A stretch of DNA of 64,000 nt, taken from assembly GCA_002083615.1 (NCBI GenBank), contig MSXO01000020.1, positions 73,588 to 137,587 on the forward strand, in the 5' to 3' direction. Both the position numbers and the translations under genes were made by a program. Below the pieces are notes generated by a model, which was not told where the DNA came from, made no database searches, and saw nothing but the letters and a program-made list of their open reading frames with translations. Origin of the DNA: Proteobacteria bacterium ST_bin11 (GTDB lineage: Bacteria > Pseudomonadota > Gammaproteobacteria > Methylococcales > Methylomonadaceae). Positions 17,058 to 26,589 of this stretch are shown piece by piece (position 1 is the first letter of the stretch; each line of letters starts with the position of its first letter).

Positions 17058-17849
17058 TTAACTAAGGCGCGAACCCCGAAACGGCAGAGTCAATAAGTCG
17101 ACAAAATTCAGCTTAGTGCTATCGCGAAACTCGGATAAGCCTATCATCATTACAGACTGCGCTTCTCGCGCTTGCGGACAATGGGTCTTGAATAATCTAT
17201 CCCAACACGACAATGAGAAGCCGTAATTACTGTCGGTCTCAGCTTGAAATGCAGAGTGGTGAATGCGGTGCATATCGGGTGTGACTAATAGATAACGTAG
17301 CCAGCGTTCGACAGCGGGCGGCAGGCTGACATTGCCGTGATTGAACAAGGCGCAGCCATTCAATATCACTTCAAACGCTATCACCGCTAGGGGATCGGCA
17401 CCGAGTAAAACCACCAGCGCGACCTTATAAAGCATCGACAGCATAATTTCCAAGGGATGGAAGCGTAAGGCGGTGGTGGTATCGAAATCCATATCGCTGT
17501 GATGCACCTGATGCAAACGCCAAAACCAGCGCCAGCGATGGGCGGCAATATGTTGGGCGTAAATCGCAAGATCCAGTAGCAACAGGCTAAGCGCTATCGA
17601 CAGCCAGCGCGGCACAGACAGCAGGTTGAATAAGCCCAGATGCTGTTCTGCAGCCCAGTGCGCTGCCAGCCAAGCCGCAGCACCAATACTTAGCCGCATC
17701 ACACCGACATTTAGCACCGCCAGTCCCAGGTTGACCTGCCAACGTCGGCGTCGCTCCAAGCCTAATGAGCGTTTGGGCCTAAACAGCTCCCACACAGCCA
17801 TTAACAAGAAAATCCCCAAAAAAACACCCAAGCGCACCATTGCTTCCAT
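17058..17849 (-). CDS. Sterol desaturase / fatty acid hydroxylase family protein
   Basis: A membrane di-iron enzyme of the fatty acid hydroxylase superfamily, 263 residues. The histidine boxes are HIAAHRWRWFWRLH, HQVHH, LFNHGN and MHRIHHS, set between hydrophobic helices such as LSIALSLLLLDLAIYAQ. Members hydroxylate or desaturate sterols, fatty acids or carotenoids, and the substrate here is unknown. The ATG at 17849 overlaps the stop of the upstream glycosyltransferase (TAATG) and is preferred over the longer frame. The two genes are therefore translationally coupled. Confidence 0.9.
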   Translation of the reverse strand: MEAMVRLGVFLGIFLLMAVWELFRPKRSLGLERRRRWQVNLGLAVLNVGVMRLSIGAAAWLAAHWAAEQHLGLFNLLSVPRWLSIALSLLLLDLAIYAQHIAAHRWRWFWRLHQVHHSDMDFDTTTALRFHPLEIMLSMLYKVALVVLLGADPLAVIAFEVILNGCALFNHGNVSLPPAVERWLRYLLVTPDMHRIHHSAFQAETDSNYGFSLSCWDRLFKTHCPQAREAQSVMMIGLSEFRDSTKLNFVDLLTLPFRGSRLS

Positions 17850-18532
17850 TACTGCCTCCGATAATACCGCGCCGCCAATTCGTCCGGGGTGGCTCCGAAA
17901 AAATATTGCAATCGCAAACACCACATCAATAAAATCGTTCTCAGGATACCGTGTTGTTGCCAGCGTCGCGCAGAAGTAGTCACCTTAGCGTTTAGACAGC
18001 TAGGTTTTTGGATTCTTTTCAGCGCTGCGCTGAGGGCGATATCTTCCATCAATGCAATCTCTGGAAAACCGGCCACCTTCTGAAACGCTTCGCGGGTCAT
18101 GAAGATGGCTTGATCGCCGGTGGCGATACCGGTGAGTCTGGAGCGTAAGTTCATCATGCGGGCAATTAATTTGAAAATGGTTTGGTCGCTATCGAATTGC
18201 ACATCAAAACGGCCCCACAATGTTCCTTGCGCTACTGCCGACGCAAGCAAATCGATGGCCCGATCAGGCAGTTGGGTATCGGCATGCAGGAACAACAACA
18301 CCTCCGCTTGCGCATGCTGCGCTCCCAGATTCATTTGCTTGGCACGACCGCGCGGACCCAACAAAACCTGATCTACCCAAGGCTTGGCAATAGCCGGACT
18401 GGCATCGATACTCCCGCCATCGACCAGCAGCAATTCGCAGCGCGTCCTCAGTGTTTGCAAGGCGTTCAATTTGTCTGCAAGTTGCGCGGCCTCATTGATG
18501 ACCGGAATGATGATGCTGACTTGCGGTTTCAT
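17849..18532 (-). CDS. Family 2 glycosyltransferase, TIGR04283-like
   Basis: A 227-residue GT-A glycosyltransferase. The N-terminal VSIIIPVINEAAQL, the LLVDGGSIDAS segment, and FLHADTQLP with its metal-binding D-x-D-like HAD are as in the TIGR04283 group, some members of which were linked to arsenosugar synthesis. GRAKQMNLGA before it is also characteristic. A short hydrophobic stretch near the end (LRTILLMWCLRLQYFFG) suggests membrane association. I start it at the ATG at 18532; the longer frame begins with TTG. It is coupled to the desaturase-like gene downstream. Confidence 0.85.
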   Translation of the reverse strand: MKPQVSIIIPVINEAAQLADKLNALQTLRTRCELLLVDGGSIDASPAIAKPWVDQVLLGPRGRAKQMNLGAQHAQAEVLLFLHADTQLPDRAIDLLASAVAQGTLWGRFDVQFDSDQTIFKLIARMMNLRSRLTGIATGDQAIFMTREAFQKVAGFPEIALMEDIALSAALKRIQKPSCLNAKVTTSARRWQQHGILRTILLMWCLRLQYFFGATPDELAARYYRRQ

Positions 18533-19142
18533 CCGGTTTGCCCATTGCTTGCGCGGGCCCAGCTCCAATATTGGCCGGCAAAATAGCCGAAACCCAACGC
18601 AGCCTTAGCTATGAAGGGATTCAACTCGCCGATCTCCTGCTGCTCAGAAGGCGCGCGTTAAATGCCAATAGCTGCGCCAAACTGCAATAGTTCATCCGCT
18701 GGGTGCGTTTCGATTCTGCGTTGGCAGGGCAATTGAGGCAATTTACATGGCAAAAATAACCCAGATTGACGCCCAGGATCTCCTTTGGTTTACCGAAGAT
18801 TGTCGGAAAAGCGCGGCTGGTTAGTAAGGAGCTATTGACACGCATGTTTGGTGTCCTCACATGTGAAGGATACCTATAATAACTCGGTATTGAAGCTGTC
18901 ACTACCAGTGGTTTCAGCTAAAGCCTGAGCTATAAGCCGCGTTAAGAATCCGCTGTTTTATCGGCGGCTTCGCCTAAACCGGACCGGCTGCTTCCGGTTA
19001 AGCCGTCGTAAAAATATGAGCGAGAAAGAAGCGGAGCCGCGGTGAAGAAACAGTAGATTGGAGGCGCTAAACGGCTAATCAGGCTGGTTTTGTATGTCGC
19101 TGCTGCGGCATGGGGCTTGGGTTTTTGAGCCTTCGCTTGGCG
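18533..19142. other. Region without a supported gene
   Basis: A minus-strand frame at 18621-18902 (93 codons) has no recognisable motif, and its composition is not convincing. I see no RNA gene. The stretch separates the glycosyltransferase operon from the sorted-protein region. Confidence 0.4.
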
Positions 19143-19784
19143 CTAGACTTGTGTCCGTTTTTGCTTACGTTTACAAAACGCCAGCAATCCCATAAAGCCA
19201 CTTAGAAAGGACCATGCTGCCGCTGGCAAGGGGATTGGTGCTGCTTGTAAAGACACGGCATCCAAATTCCAAATGCGATTGCCGCCGCTGGCGGAAGGGT
19301 TAGAAAATCTTAAGACCGCGGTTGGTTCGGTATTGGAAGCCGTGAACTGATAGTGGAAATGGGTAAACGCCAATGTATTGGCGATGCTGTCTGTAAAGCC
19401 GCCAATGTTGACTTGCAAAGGTGCGGCGCCTGCCACATTGGCTTTAGCATAAAACGATAGATCGTAAACCCTGCCGACTGCCAAGCTTAGGCTGGTTTGT
19501 ATTGCGTTACCGGTATTCAGGGCGAGTGCATAAGTATCTTGATAAACCCGTGATACATAATTGTTACCAGCGCGATTTTTGTTCCTTAGATACGATTCTT
19601 CACCAATGCCGTCGCTAATCGAGGTCCAGCCCGTCATGCTGGTGCTGTTGTTGGGTAAATATTGATAACCAGGAACTGCGGTCAGCGCAGCCGGTAGTTC
19701 AAAGCCGCCATTGGTAACTAAGTTGGCTTGCGCGTTAGGCGTAATAAGCAACATACCCAACATAAGTATTCTGATTAATTCCAT
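19143..19784 (-). CDS. Secreted VPLPA-CTERM-type protein
   Basis: A 213-residue exported protein. An N-terminal signal peptide (IRILMLGMLLITPNAQA) precedes a beta-rich domain starting LVTNGGFELPAALTAVPGYQ, the pattern of choice-of-anchor/DUF642-like domains. It ends with the tripartite sorting tail APIPLPAAAWSFLSG, a hydrophobic helix and the basic KRKQKRTQ. This is the VPLPA variant of PEP-CTERM, processed by an exosortase and linked to surface polysaccharide in Gram-negatives. No exosortase gene is in the window. A decayed relative lies directly upstream at 19908-20136. Confidence 0.88.
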   Translation of the reverse strand: MELIRILMLGMLLITPNAQANLVTNGGFELPAALTAVPGYQYLPNNSTSMTGWTSISDGIGEESYLRNKNRAGNNYVSRVYQDTYALALNTGNAIQTSLSLAVGRVYDLSFYAKANVAGAAPLQVNIGGFTDSIANTLAFTHFHYQFTASNTEPTAVLRFSNPSASGGNRIWNLDAVSLQAAPIPLPAAAWSFLSGFMGLLAFCKRKQKRTQV

Positions 19785-19907
19785 AACTTTACCTTTCTAC
19801 GCTCTATGTACTGCCCGCTCGCACATTCGATTGATCGTCAGACTTGTGCAACAAGAAAGCGCTGTGCTAAACACGCAGCTTTCCGCCTTTGTAAAGTCAA
19901 ACAAGGA

Positions 19908-20136
19908 TTAACCCAGCTTTTTCCGGCCGATGCCTAACAAGCTAAAAATCACGCTGCCGAACAACCACGCTGCGTCGGGCACTGGAGCCGCCGTAACACT
20001 GCCAACCACGTTGCCGACAAGATTTAGTGTCAGTTCCGCTAGTCGTCGTTAAGCTTGCTTGCGCAACGCCGCTGACTGCAAATTTAAAAGTTCTTGTCAT
20101 TAATTTTTCTACTGTAGTTATTGAGAGATGCGGCAT
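19908..20136 (-). pseudogene. Decayed PEP-CTERM-type protein
   Basis: On the minus strand one frame starts MTRTFKFAVSGVAQASL, part of an export signal. A different frame then gives LTLNLVGNVVGSVTAAP and VPDAAWLFGSVIFSLLGIG, RKKLG and a stop at 19908. The second part is a clear exosortase sorting tail (VPDAAW, hydrophobic helix, basic end). The two parts are out of frame, and the whole extracellular domain is missing. This looks like a gene reduced by an internal deletion to its two termini. Confidence 0.7.
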
Positions 20137-20984
20137 TTGCCATACTCCTCGCCAGATGGCTAGTGCATTCGGCTAGCGTCAGTGCAGCCCTTAGTAAGTT
20201 CCAAACCCGCTTGGCTGGCGGTTTCAAGACGGGCGAGAGAGTCTTTTGTCTGAGCTCGCCTCTTAAAAGCTACTGAGGATAGTGGCAGCCGTTGGCTTGA
20301 ATCCTACAAAATACGTGCCATTCACCGATTTTTCCTGTAAGTTTTTGATTAAAAAACAAGTGTTTGAATTTTTAATCCACTTGAATGGGCTGTTTTCGCT
20401 GACTATGCGGCATATCCCGCATGGTCAGCACGCGAAAATACTTAATTACTCAATTGGCAGGCTGCTGCCGCAGGTTCTTCCGTAGATTTTCCAAGACATA
20501 GGCCCCGCCAGCCGCTGAAAGCTCGCTGCCTCCTACTGGATAGGAGCTGTTTTGCTCTTCGCTGAATCATCGGAGATGCTAAATGCTTGGGCTCGATGCG
20601 ATCTGAAATAGCGGGGCAGGTACCGTCGCCAAGGATGGCATGCGTGCAAAGAGTCTACCCCGCTGAGCGGTCGGCGGTTTTGTGCATCCAGAGATGGTGG
20701 CGGCTGGAGTTTCTCAGAATTGGGTCTTTGTTTTAGCCGTGAACTCGTCCCACTAGAAAGCTAAAGTCGTTTTTTAATCCGATTTTAATTGTTTCGCTCC
20801 CAGCAACTTTCAAAAACTCTGCTAAAAATTAATATCATTATTTGACTGAGGCACGGAATTTAGCCGCTTAGTTTGCTGAGTAACGCTTTTTTCGATTTTT
20901 ATTGGTGGATAAGCTCACATAATCGACTTGCGTACAGTAGACCTTTGTACTAGGCTATGCTACCGCTCAATTAGGGGAGGAGAA
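20137..20984. other. Spacer upstream of the injection-system cluster
   Basis: No supported gene in about 850 nt. A weak promoter-like pair, TTGCGT and TAGGCT with a 17-nt spacer (about 20929-20957), precedes the first cluster gene, which has a strong AGGGGAGGAG ribosome site. The cluster promoter must lie in this stretch, because the gene to its left is on the other strand. Confidence 0.3.
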
Positions 20985-21572
20985 ATGGCTTCGTACCGGG
21001 GTGTAACCGGCGCGCTGTTGGCGTTGGAATCGTTCTTGACCAGCAGATTACCTGCCGAGCTGAGCAGCGAGCCAACCAATGCCCAAGCAAAACTGCTGGG
21101 TAGCGCCGATATAGCTAATATCCTCACCGGCAATCTGTTGGGTATTTACCTGCATCGTATTACCATCGACCCGCATGGTCGGCAGCGCTCCTTCGCGCAG
21201 CGCGGCAGCGATCAAAACGCTCCACAGGCCGAACTACCGGTCAATCTGCATTTTCTGTTAATTGCCAATGCTGCTAGCGCCACCATCGAAGCCGACCTGC
21301 TCAGCTGGGCGATGGTTGAACTGGCTAACGAATGTCAGCTCGATATCTCGCATATTCAAGACATCGACGACGAGTGGGGGGAGTCTGAAGTGCTTAATAT
21401 TGCCCCGGACGAGATGAGCACGGAAGATTTGATGCGCATCTGGGATGTTTTTAAATCCCCTTACACCAGTACCGTGCCCTATGTGGCCCGCACCGTGCGC
21501 TTGCGCTTGCATCGACCACGCACGGAAGGTCCGTCGGTTAGTACCCGGATATTTCCGGGAGGCACGGTATGA
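20985..21572 (+). CDS. eCIS tail terminator/cap protein, DUF4255 (Afp16/Pvc16-like)
   Basis: A 195-residue protein with the DUF4255 fold, which caps the distal end of sheath and tube in Afp/PVC-type particles and helps fix their length. It begins SYRGVTGALLALESFL and contains GIYLHRITIDPHGRQRSF, LPVNLHFLLIANA, LSWAMVELAN and PYVARTVRLRLH, the family pattern. The ATG at 20985 follows AGGGGAGGAG, so the upstream extension to 20928 is not used. It is the first gene of the cluster and overlaps the next by 4 nt. Confidence 0.9.
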   Translation: MASYRGVTGALLALESFLTSRLPAELSSEPTNAQAKLLGSADIANILTGNLLGIYLHRITIDPHGRQRSFAQRGSDQNAPQAELPVNLHFLLIANAASATIEADLLSWAMVELANECQLDISHIQDIDDEWGESEVLNIAPDEMSTEDLMRIWDVFKSPYTSTVPYVARTVRLRLHRPRTEGPSVSTRIFPGGTV

Positions 21573-22348
21573 AAGCCGTTAAAGTGCTGGAAACCAATAT
21601 CCTCTATGCCAGCGATGTGATCTATTGGCTGGACGGCAGTAGTGCGGCACTTGAAGCCGATATGCGGCGGCTGAGCGAAGCCGTTGTTTTGCAACTCGAT
21701 ACTCGTCCCGCCGATCTGCAATTTTTACACACGCCAGGCAAAACGGCTTTGTGGCGGCGCTCGGCCGGCAAAACGGTGCAAGGCGCGCCTAGCGAGGCGG
21801 ACAAATTGCGTCCGGCAGAAGTGGCATACGCTATCGTCGGCTCGGTAGCCGACAGTCAACGCCGCTATGTCCCGCGCCGTTTCGACATTCAAGCCGGCAA
21901 TGCCGCCGGGCACAGCGTAGTGCTTTATCCGACACCTTTCGGTACCAAACTCGGTCGCGGCGGCGGATTGCGCGGCACATTACGATTTGCCGATAGTAAT
22001 GCGCCGGTCGTGTGGGCGTTGCTGGCGCTGACTGTCAATCTGGGTGTCGGCGGCAATTTGATCTGCCGTGCCCAAGCCGACGCCAACGGCGATTTCATCA
22101 TCGCGATGCACCGCTTGCCGCCCTTGCCGGAAGGGGTAACCGAGTATGCCGCTACACTACGTATCCGCGCCCTTGCCGCTGCCGATGCCGCCGACGCTAT
22201 CGATCCAGACGATCTAGTAGCGATGACGCTGGGGGCGTTGAATGCCGACAACAGCTTTGCCGCCGAGCTTGCCTTGTCCGTGGTGCCCGGCGAAATTGGT
22301 TTGATACGGTCCTTCAATCGGGATCATCTCGCCGTTCAACCCAATTGA
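21569..22348 (+). CDS. eCIS-associated protein with carboxypeptidase-regulatory-like domain
   Basis: A 259-residue protein. The N-terminal 110 residues have no recognised family. The middle, from about RYVPRRFDIQAGNAAGHSVV to ICRAQADANGDFIIAM, has the shape of a carboxypeptidase regulatory-like beta-sandwich (PRRF, a proline-rich strand, GGLRGTLRF, then A-x-ADANGDF). Proteins of this kind often follow DUF4255 in eCIS loci. A role at the cap or collar is inference from gene order. The start overlaps the DUF4255 stop (ATGA), so the two are coupled. Confidence 0.65.
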   Translation: MKAVKVLETNILYASDVIYWLDGSSAALEADMRRLSEAVVLQLDTRPADLQFLHTPGKTALWRRSAGKTVQGAPSEADKLRPAEVAYAIVGSVADSQRRYVPRRFDIQAGNAAGHSVVLYPTPFGTKLGRGGGLRGTLRFADSNAPVVWALLALTVNLGVGGNLICRAQADANGDFIIAMHRLPPLPEGVTEYAATLRIRALAAADAADAIDPDDLVAMTLGALNADNSFAAELALSVVPGEIGLIRSFNRDHLAVQPN

Positions 22349-22410
22349 GTCATCCATGAGTTGAGTTAGTCCTTTAAACGCTGGTCCACATAAAAATTAA
22401 GGAGGGGAGC

Positions 22411-24588
22411 ATGCCTGAATATCTTGCACCGGGTGTGTTTGTAGAAGAAGTTAGCTTTCGCGCCAAATCGATCGAAGGGGTGGGGACCAGCGTTGCGGCT
22501 GTGGTCGGCCCCACGCGTTTCGGGCCGTTGCGGGGTAATCCCGAGGTAGTGACTAGCTTTGGCGAATTCACCCGAATCTACGGCGATATCCAAGATCTCA
22601 CTCTGGCCGGCGCTTCGGTGCTTAACCATACCGCCATTGCCGCGAAAGCCTTTTTCGACGGCGGCGGTAAACAACTCTATGTGTCGCGGGTCGGCAATTT
22701 TCCGCAAAACGCGCCCGGTATATCGACGCGGTCTGTGGCAAACGTGCTGAGTTTCAGTAGCCGCTTTCCGGGAACGATGGGTGATTTCACGCTGGAATTG
22801 CTCTGGCGCGATAGCGAAAATCTGTTAAAAACCGAGGCCACTTCGGCGCCCGCCGAGGGAGAAGTGGTGTTTCTGAATGCTACCGGCTTAACCAATGCGG
22901 TGCGCTCGGCCGGCATCGCCGCGCAATTTCCGGACGAACGCTTTCCCTTGAACGTCCGCGCCCTGGTGCGCCGGGAAGGCGATCGTTTCGTCATCGTCAA
23001 TAATCGCTGCGAACTGGATACCGCCGACGATGTCGCGGCGGGCGGCACGGCCCTGCGGCCGAACGGCCAGGCCGACGGCAGTCAGGGGGTGTTGATGGCG
23101 GCCGGCTTGGTGAACGGTCCCGGTGTTGCGGTCAGCTACACCCGGGTGTTTGCGAAAAATCCCAGCAGCGGGTCCTTGGCTAACGGCACGTCGGCGGTGT
23201 TAACCCTGAGCGCGGAAACCAATTTGTCGGTGTATACCGGCGCGGCGCATTGGGGCACCCTAACCGCGTTGCGCGGTACGCTGAATGCGGTCGGCAGTGA
23301 GTTTGTGGTGGATGGCGGCGGTTTGAATGTGGGCGTCAATGCCGACATTACCCTGCCGCTGGCGGCGTTGGCCGCTGCGCCGAATACGGTGCGGGCGGTG
23401 GTGGTGCAGCGCAATTTCGATATTGCCGTGCATGCCGGCGGCCGCGACGGCCCGGTGATTTACAGTTATGGCGATATTTCCAGCGCTCCCGACGCAAAAA
23501 ACAGTCTCAGCGCAATATTGCCTGTCACTCCGGACAAGCGTTACGACCAATTGACCAGTCCGGTCAGTTGCACCCTCAGCGCCGGTATTAGCGGGGCTGA
23601 TGTAGTGGCAGCCTTGTACAGCTTATTCGAAACGAATGGCTTAAATCCAGGTTCCATGTCGGTCCAAGGCCCGCGCTATTTGATAAACCTGTCCGGCGGC
23701 AGCGATGGCAACGTGCCGGGAGCCGTGCATTACGGCGGCGTGGAGGACGAGGTCAACGGCAGTAGCGGTTTTGTGGCCTTGGAAAATATCGAAGATGTGT
23801 CCATCGTGATGACTCCGGCAGCGGCGGCTGACGCCGCCAACCATCAAGCCATCGTCGCCGAGGTACAAAAACACTGTCTGAAAATGCGCTACCGGGTCGG
23901 CATTGTCGATAGCCGCGACAGCATGGCACTGTCGGAAATACGCGAATTCCGTTCCAACTTCGACGATTCGCGGCTGGCGCTGTACTACCCCTGGGTGGTC
24001 ATCTCCGATCCGCGCGGCCTGCTCAGTACTATCAATGTGCCGCCGTCCGGTTTTGTCGCGGGTGTGTATGCCAATACCGACGTGCAGCGCGGCGTGCACA
24101 AACCGCCGGCCAACGAACCGGTCATCGGCGCTTTGCGATTTGCCCAGGAAATCAACCGGTTCCAACAGGAATTGCTGAACCCAAACGGCATCAACTGTTT
24201 GCGCTCGTTTCCCGGACGCGGGCATCGGGTTTGGGGAGGGCGCACCTTGTCCAGCGATCCTGAATGGAAATATGTCAACGTCCGCCGCTACTTTTTGTAC
24301 TTGGAACGTTCCATTGACAAATCCACGCAATGGGCGGTGTTCGAACCCAACGGCGAGCGGCTGTGGGACAACATTCGCCAGACCGTGGAAAGTTTTTTGC
24401 ACAACGAATGGGTCAACGGCCGACTGTTGGGTAGCGCCAAAACTGCTTATTTCGTGCGCTGCGATCGCAGCACGATGACTCAAAACGATCTGGACAACGG
24501 TCGATTGGTCTGCGAAATCGGCGTGGCGGCTTTGAAACCGGCCGAATTTGTGATTTTCCGCATCGGCCAAAAAACCGCCGACGCCTGA
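22411..24588 (+). CDS. eCIS contractile sheath protein
   Basis: The outer sheath that contracts to drive the inner tube. It is 725 residues, longer than simple sheaths (about 350-480), because a large beta-rich domain (about residues 190-430) is inserted between the N-terminal arm EYLAPGVFVEEVSFRAKSIE and the conserved C-terminal core. The core shows YYPWVVISDPRG, PPSGFVAGVYANTDVQRGVH, KPPAN, WGGRTLSSDPEWKYVNVRR and LYLERSIDKSTQW, all standard sheath motifs. The strong ribosome site AAGGAGGGGAG fits the many copies needed. Confidence 0.95.
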   Translation: MPEYLAPGVFVEEVSFRAKSIEGVGTSVAAVVGPTRFGPLRGNPEVVTSFGEFTRIYGDIQDLTLAGASVLNHTAIAAKAFFDGGGKQLYVSRVGNFPQNAPGISTRSVANVLSFSSRFPGTMGDFTLELLWRDSENLLKTEATSAPAEGEVVFLNATGLTNAVRSAGIAAQFPDERFPLNVRALVRREGDRFVIVNNRCELDTADDVAAGGTALRPNGQADGSQGVLMAAGLVNGPGVAVSYTRVFAKNPSSGSLANGTSAVLTLSAETNLSVYTGAAHWGTLTALRGTLNAVGSEFVVDGGGLNVGVNADITLPLAALAAAPNTVRAVVVQRNFDIAVHAGGRDGPVIYSYGDISSAPDAKNSLSAILPVTPDKRYDQLTSPVSCTLSAGISGADVVAALYSLFETNGLNPGSMSVQGPRYLINLSGGSDGNVPGAVHYGGVEDEVNGSSGFVALENIEDVSIVMTPAAAADAANHQAIVAEVQKHCLKMRYRVGIVDSRDSMALSEIREFRSNFDDSRLALYYPWVVISDPRGLLSTINVPPSGFVAGVYANTDVQRGVHKPPANEPVIGALRFAQEINRFQQELLNPNGINCLRSFPGRGHRVWGGRTLSSDPEWKYVNVRRYFLYLERSIDKSTQWAVFEPNGERLWDNIRQTVESFLHNEWVNGRLLGSAKTAYFVRCDRSTMTQNDLDNGRLVCEIGVAALKPAEFVIFRIGQKTADA

Positions 24589-24609
24589 ACCCTAGACTGG
24601 AGATAAACC

Positions 24610-25071
24610 ATGGCTACATATCGGGAAACGCCCTATGGGGTGTTCAATTATCTGGTCAACCTGGGCGACGGCAGTGAAGGCGAAGTGCAGGGCGGCTTTT
24701 CTGAAGTGTCCGGGCTGAATGCCGAGGTGACGGTTGCGGAATATCGTAACGGCAACGAAGCAGTGAACTATGTGCGGAAGATTCCGGCCATCAACAAAGC
24801 CGGCGATGTGACGCTGAAGCGCGGCGTGATCGGCGCGGAAAACATTTATAACTGGCTGGAGCAAATTCGCGGCGGCGATGTGACCGCCAAGCGCGACGTG
24901 GTGATCAAGCTTAAAAACGAAGATCCCACCAGCGCCAGTGCTGTAGTCACCTGGAAACTGGTCAGGGCCATGCCGATCAAATGGACTGGGCCGACGTTAA
25001 CCGCCAAGGGCGGCAGTGATGTGGCGATGGAAGAGCTGGTTCTCTCTGTTGAAACCATCATCCAAGGCTAG
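24610..25071 (+). CDS. eCIS inner tube protein (first copy)
   Basis: A T4 gp19-like tube protein of 153 residues that stacks as hexamers inside the sheath. Motifs are NYLVNLGDGSEGEVQGGFSE, VSGLNAEV, LKRGVIGAENIYNWLEQI and the C-terminal EELVLSVETI. It directly follows the sheath gene, 21 nt away, and corresponds to Afp1/Pvc1. A second, more divergent tube gene follows at 26582. Confidence 0.95.
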   Translation: MATYRETPYGVFNYLVNLGDGSEGEVQGGFSEVSGLNAEVTVAEYRNGNEAVNYVRKIPAINKAGDVTLKRGVIGAENIYNWLEQIRGGDVTAKRDVVIKLKNEDPTSASAVVTWKLVRAMPIKWTGPTLTAKGGSDVAMEELVLSVETIIQG

Positions 25072-25086
25072 CCGGAGCGATAGCGG

Positions 25087-26589
25087 ATGGAATTGTTAGC
25101 GGGAGCGCGTATTGCCTTGACGCCACGGCCGGTTGAACGCCGGATTGCGGCGCTGGAAGCGGCCATGCTCGGCCATTGTCCGGGCCGGGTCAGGCTTGAG
25201 CGCCTGCTGCAATTGCCGGCGGCGCTGGCTGATATGCGTGCGGTCGGATACGGCTTGGCGGTCGATGCCTTGTTGCGCCCCGGTGCTGTCAGCGAACTTT
25301 ACCATCTGCCGATACCGTTGCAGTCCAGCGCCGAATTTCACGACATTTTCCCGGATGTGCTGGATGCCGGGACCGCATACGTCAGCCTGTTAGCCGGTAA
25401 AAAAGCCTGGCTGGGGCTGGCGGTAGATGATTTTTTCGCCAACGGCGGCGAAAAACTTTGGGTGGTGCGGATACCGGAAAGCGCGGGACAAGCCGGTTTT
25501 CTGCCGGCTGCCAACACGCAATTGCATGATATTGCTACTCTCCAAGGCTTGGCCTGTGTATTGGTGATTCCGGCCTTGGGCGTAGTGAGTTTTCCCGATT
25601 TGGAACGTCTGCAAGTACCACCGCGCCTGCCGGATATTCCTAGGGTACGTCTGGAAAACAACGATCCGCAGTTTCTGCCTTGCACGCAAAATACCGATGA
25701 CGATCACCGCGAACGCCGTTACAGCAATGAGTTAATCGATATGCCGCCACCTTGGCAATTGCCGCAGGTGTTGCGTGGCATGCTGCAATTCATCAGCAGT
25801 CATCGGCCGGATTTGCAATGTCTGTTCACCTTGCCGCTGTCCTACTCCGGCGAACTGGATAGCCCGGTACTCGATCCGGCGGCCTTGCAAGCACTGGCCG
25901 GGTATCAAGAAAATCGGGATGCGGCGCAAGCGCTAAGGTATGTGCAGTTTTTGTTTCCATACTTACGCGGGCCGCGCTTTGCCTTGCATAGCCCGGTTGG
26001 TTTGATCGCCGGCCAGCAGGCGGCAGCGGCGCGGCGCGACGGCCCTTGGCGCTCGATGGCGGCCAAGCCCTTAAACACTGACGCTTTGCCGTATCCGCGT
26101 TTGTCCATCGCCCAAACCTTGGTGTTACGCGATAAGCCCGGCATCAGTGTGATCAACTATCGCCATTCGTTTAGCGGCGGCGCGCAACTCAGTCTCGACG
26201 ACGAGCGCTTGGTGGTGCCGGCCTTACCGGTCGCCGATTATCCGTTCGACCGCCAGCGATACGACGGCTTTCGATCCGCGGAAGTGATGCGTTTCCTGGG
26301 TTTTTTGTGCCGACAATTGCAGGCTTTGGGCGAGCAATTGATCTTTAATCTGGATTACCGCGACCCGCGACCACGTTTACTGCTGGAGCAGTTTTTTCGA
26401 CGCTTGTACAGCCAGGGCGCCTTGCGCGGCGCGTCTGCCGAGCAAGCCTTTTCGATCAGCGAATCGATACCGCAGGAAGGGGCGATGCTCTTCGAGATCA
26501 TGCTGGCGCCGGCGTTTCCGATAGACAAGCTGTTTCTGACCTTCGCCAATCTGAATGGCGAATGGCGCTCGGAGGTGGTCGATGGCTGA
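25087..26589 (+). CDS. Divergent sheath-like protein
   Basis: A 500-residue protein. It contains WLGLAVDDFFANGGEKLWVV, the sheath-type segment in which a strand follows 'FFxNGG', and a C-terminal part (SAEVMRFLGFLCRQLQALGE, then a segment similar to the sheath C-terminal fold) that resembles the sheath core. The N-terminal arm and the PPSG-type motif of true sheaths are absent. By position between tube genes it matches Afp3/4-like genes. I infer a minor sheath or a specialised ring near the baseplate, and other baseplate roles are possible. It overlaps the next gene by 8 nt. Confidence 0.65.
   Translation: MELLAGARIALTPRPVERRIAALEAAMLGHCPGRVRLERLLQLPAALADMRAVGYGLAVDALLRPGAVSELYHLPIPLQSSAEFHDIFPDVLDAGTAYVSLLAGKKAWLGLAVDDFFANGGEKLWVVRIPESAGQAGFLPAANTQLHDIATLQGLACVLVIPALGVVSFPDLERLQVPPRLPDIPRVRLENNDPQFLPCTQNTDDDHRERRYSNELIDMPPPWQLPQVLRGMLQFISSHRPDLQCLFTLPLSYSGELDSPVLDPAALQALAGYQENRDAAQALRYVQFLFPYLRGPRFALHSPVGLIAGQQAAAARRDGPWRSMAAKPLNTDALPYPRLSIAQTLVLRDKPGISVINYRHSFSGGAQLSLDDERLVVPALPVADYPFDRQRYDGFRSAEVMRFLGFLCRQLQALGEQLIFNLDYRDPRPRLLLEQFFRRLYSQGALRGASAEQAFSISESIPQEGAMLFEIMLAPAFPIDKLFLTFANLNGEWRSEVVDG

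Noticed and set aside
18621..18902. 93-codon minus-strand frame
   Set aside because: No motif, no good ribosome site, unusual composition. It probably occurs by chance.
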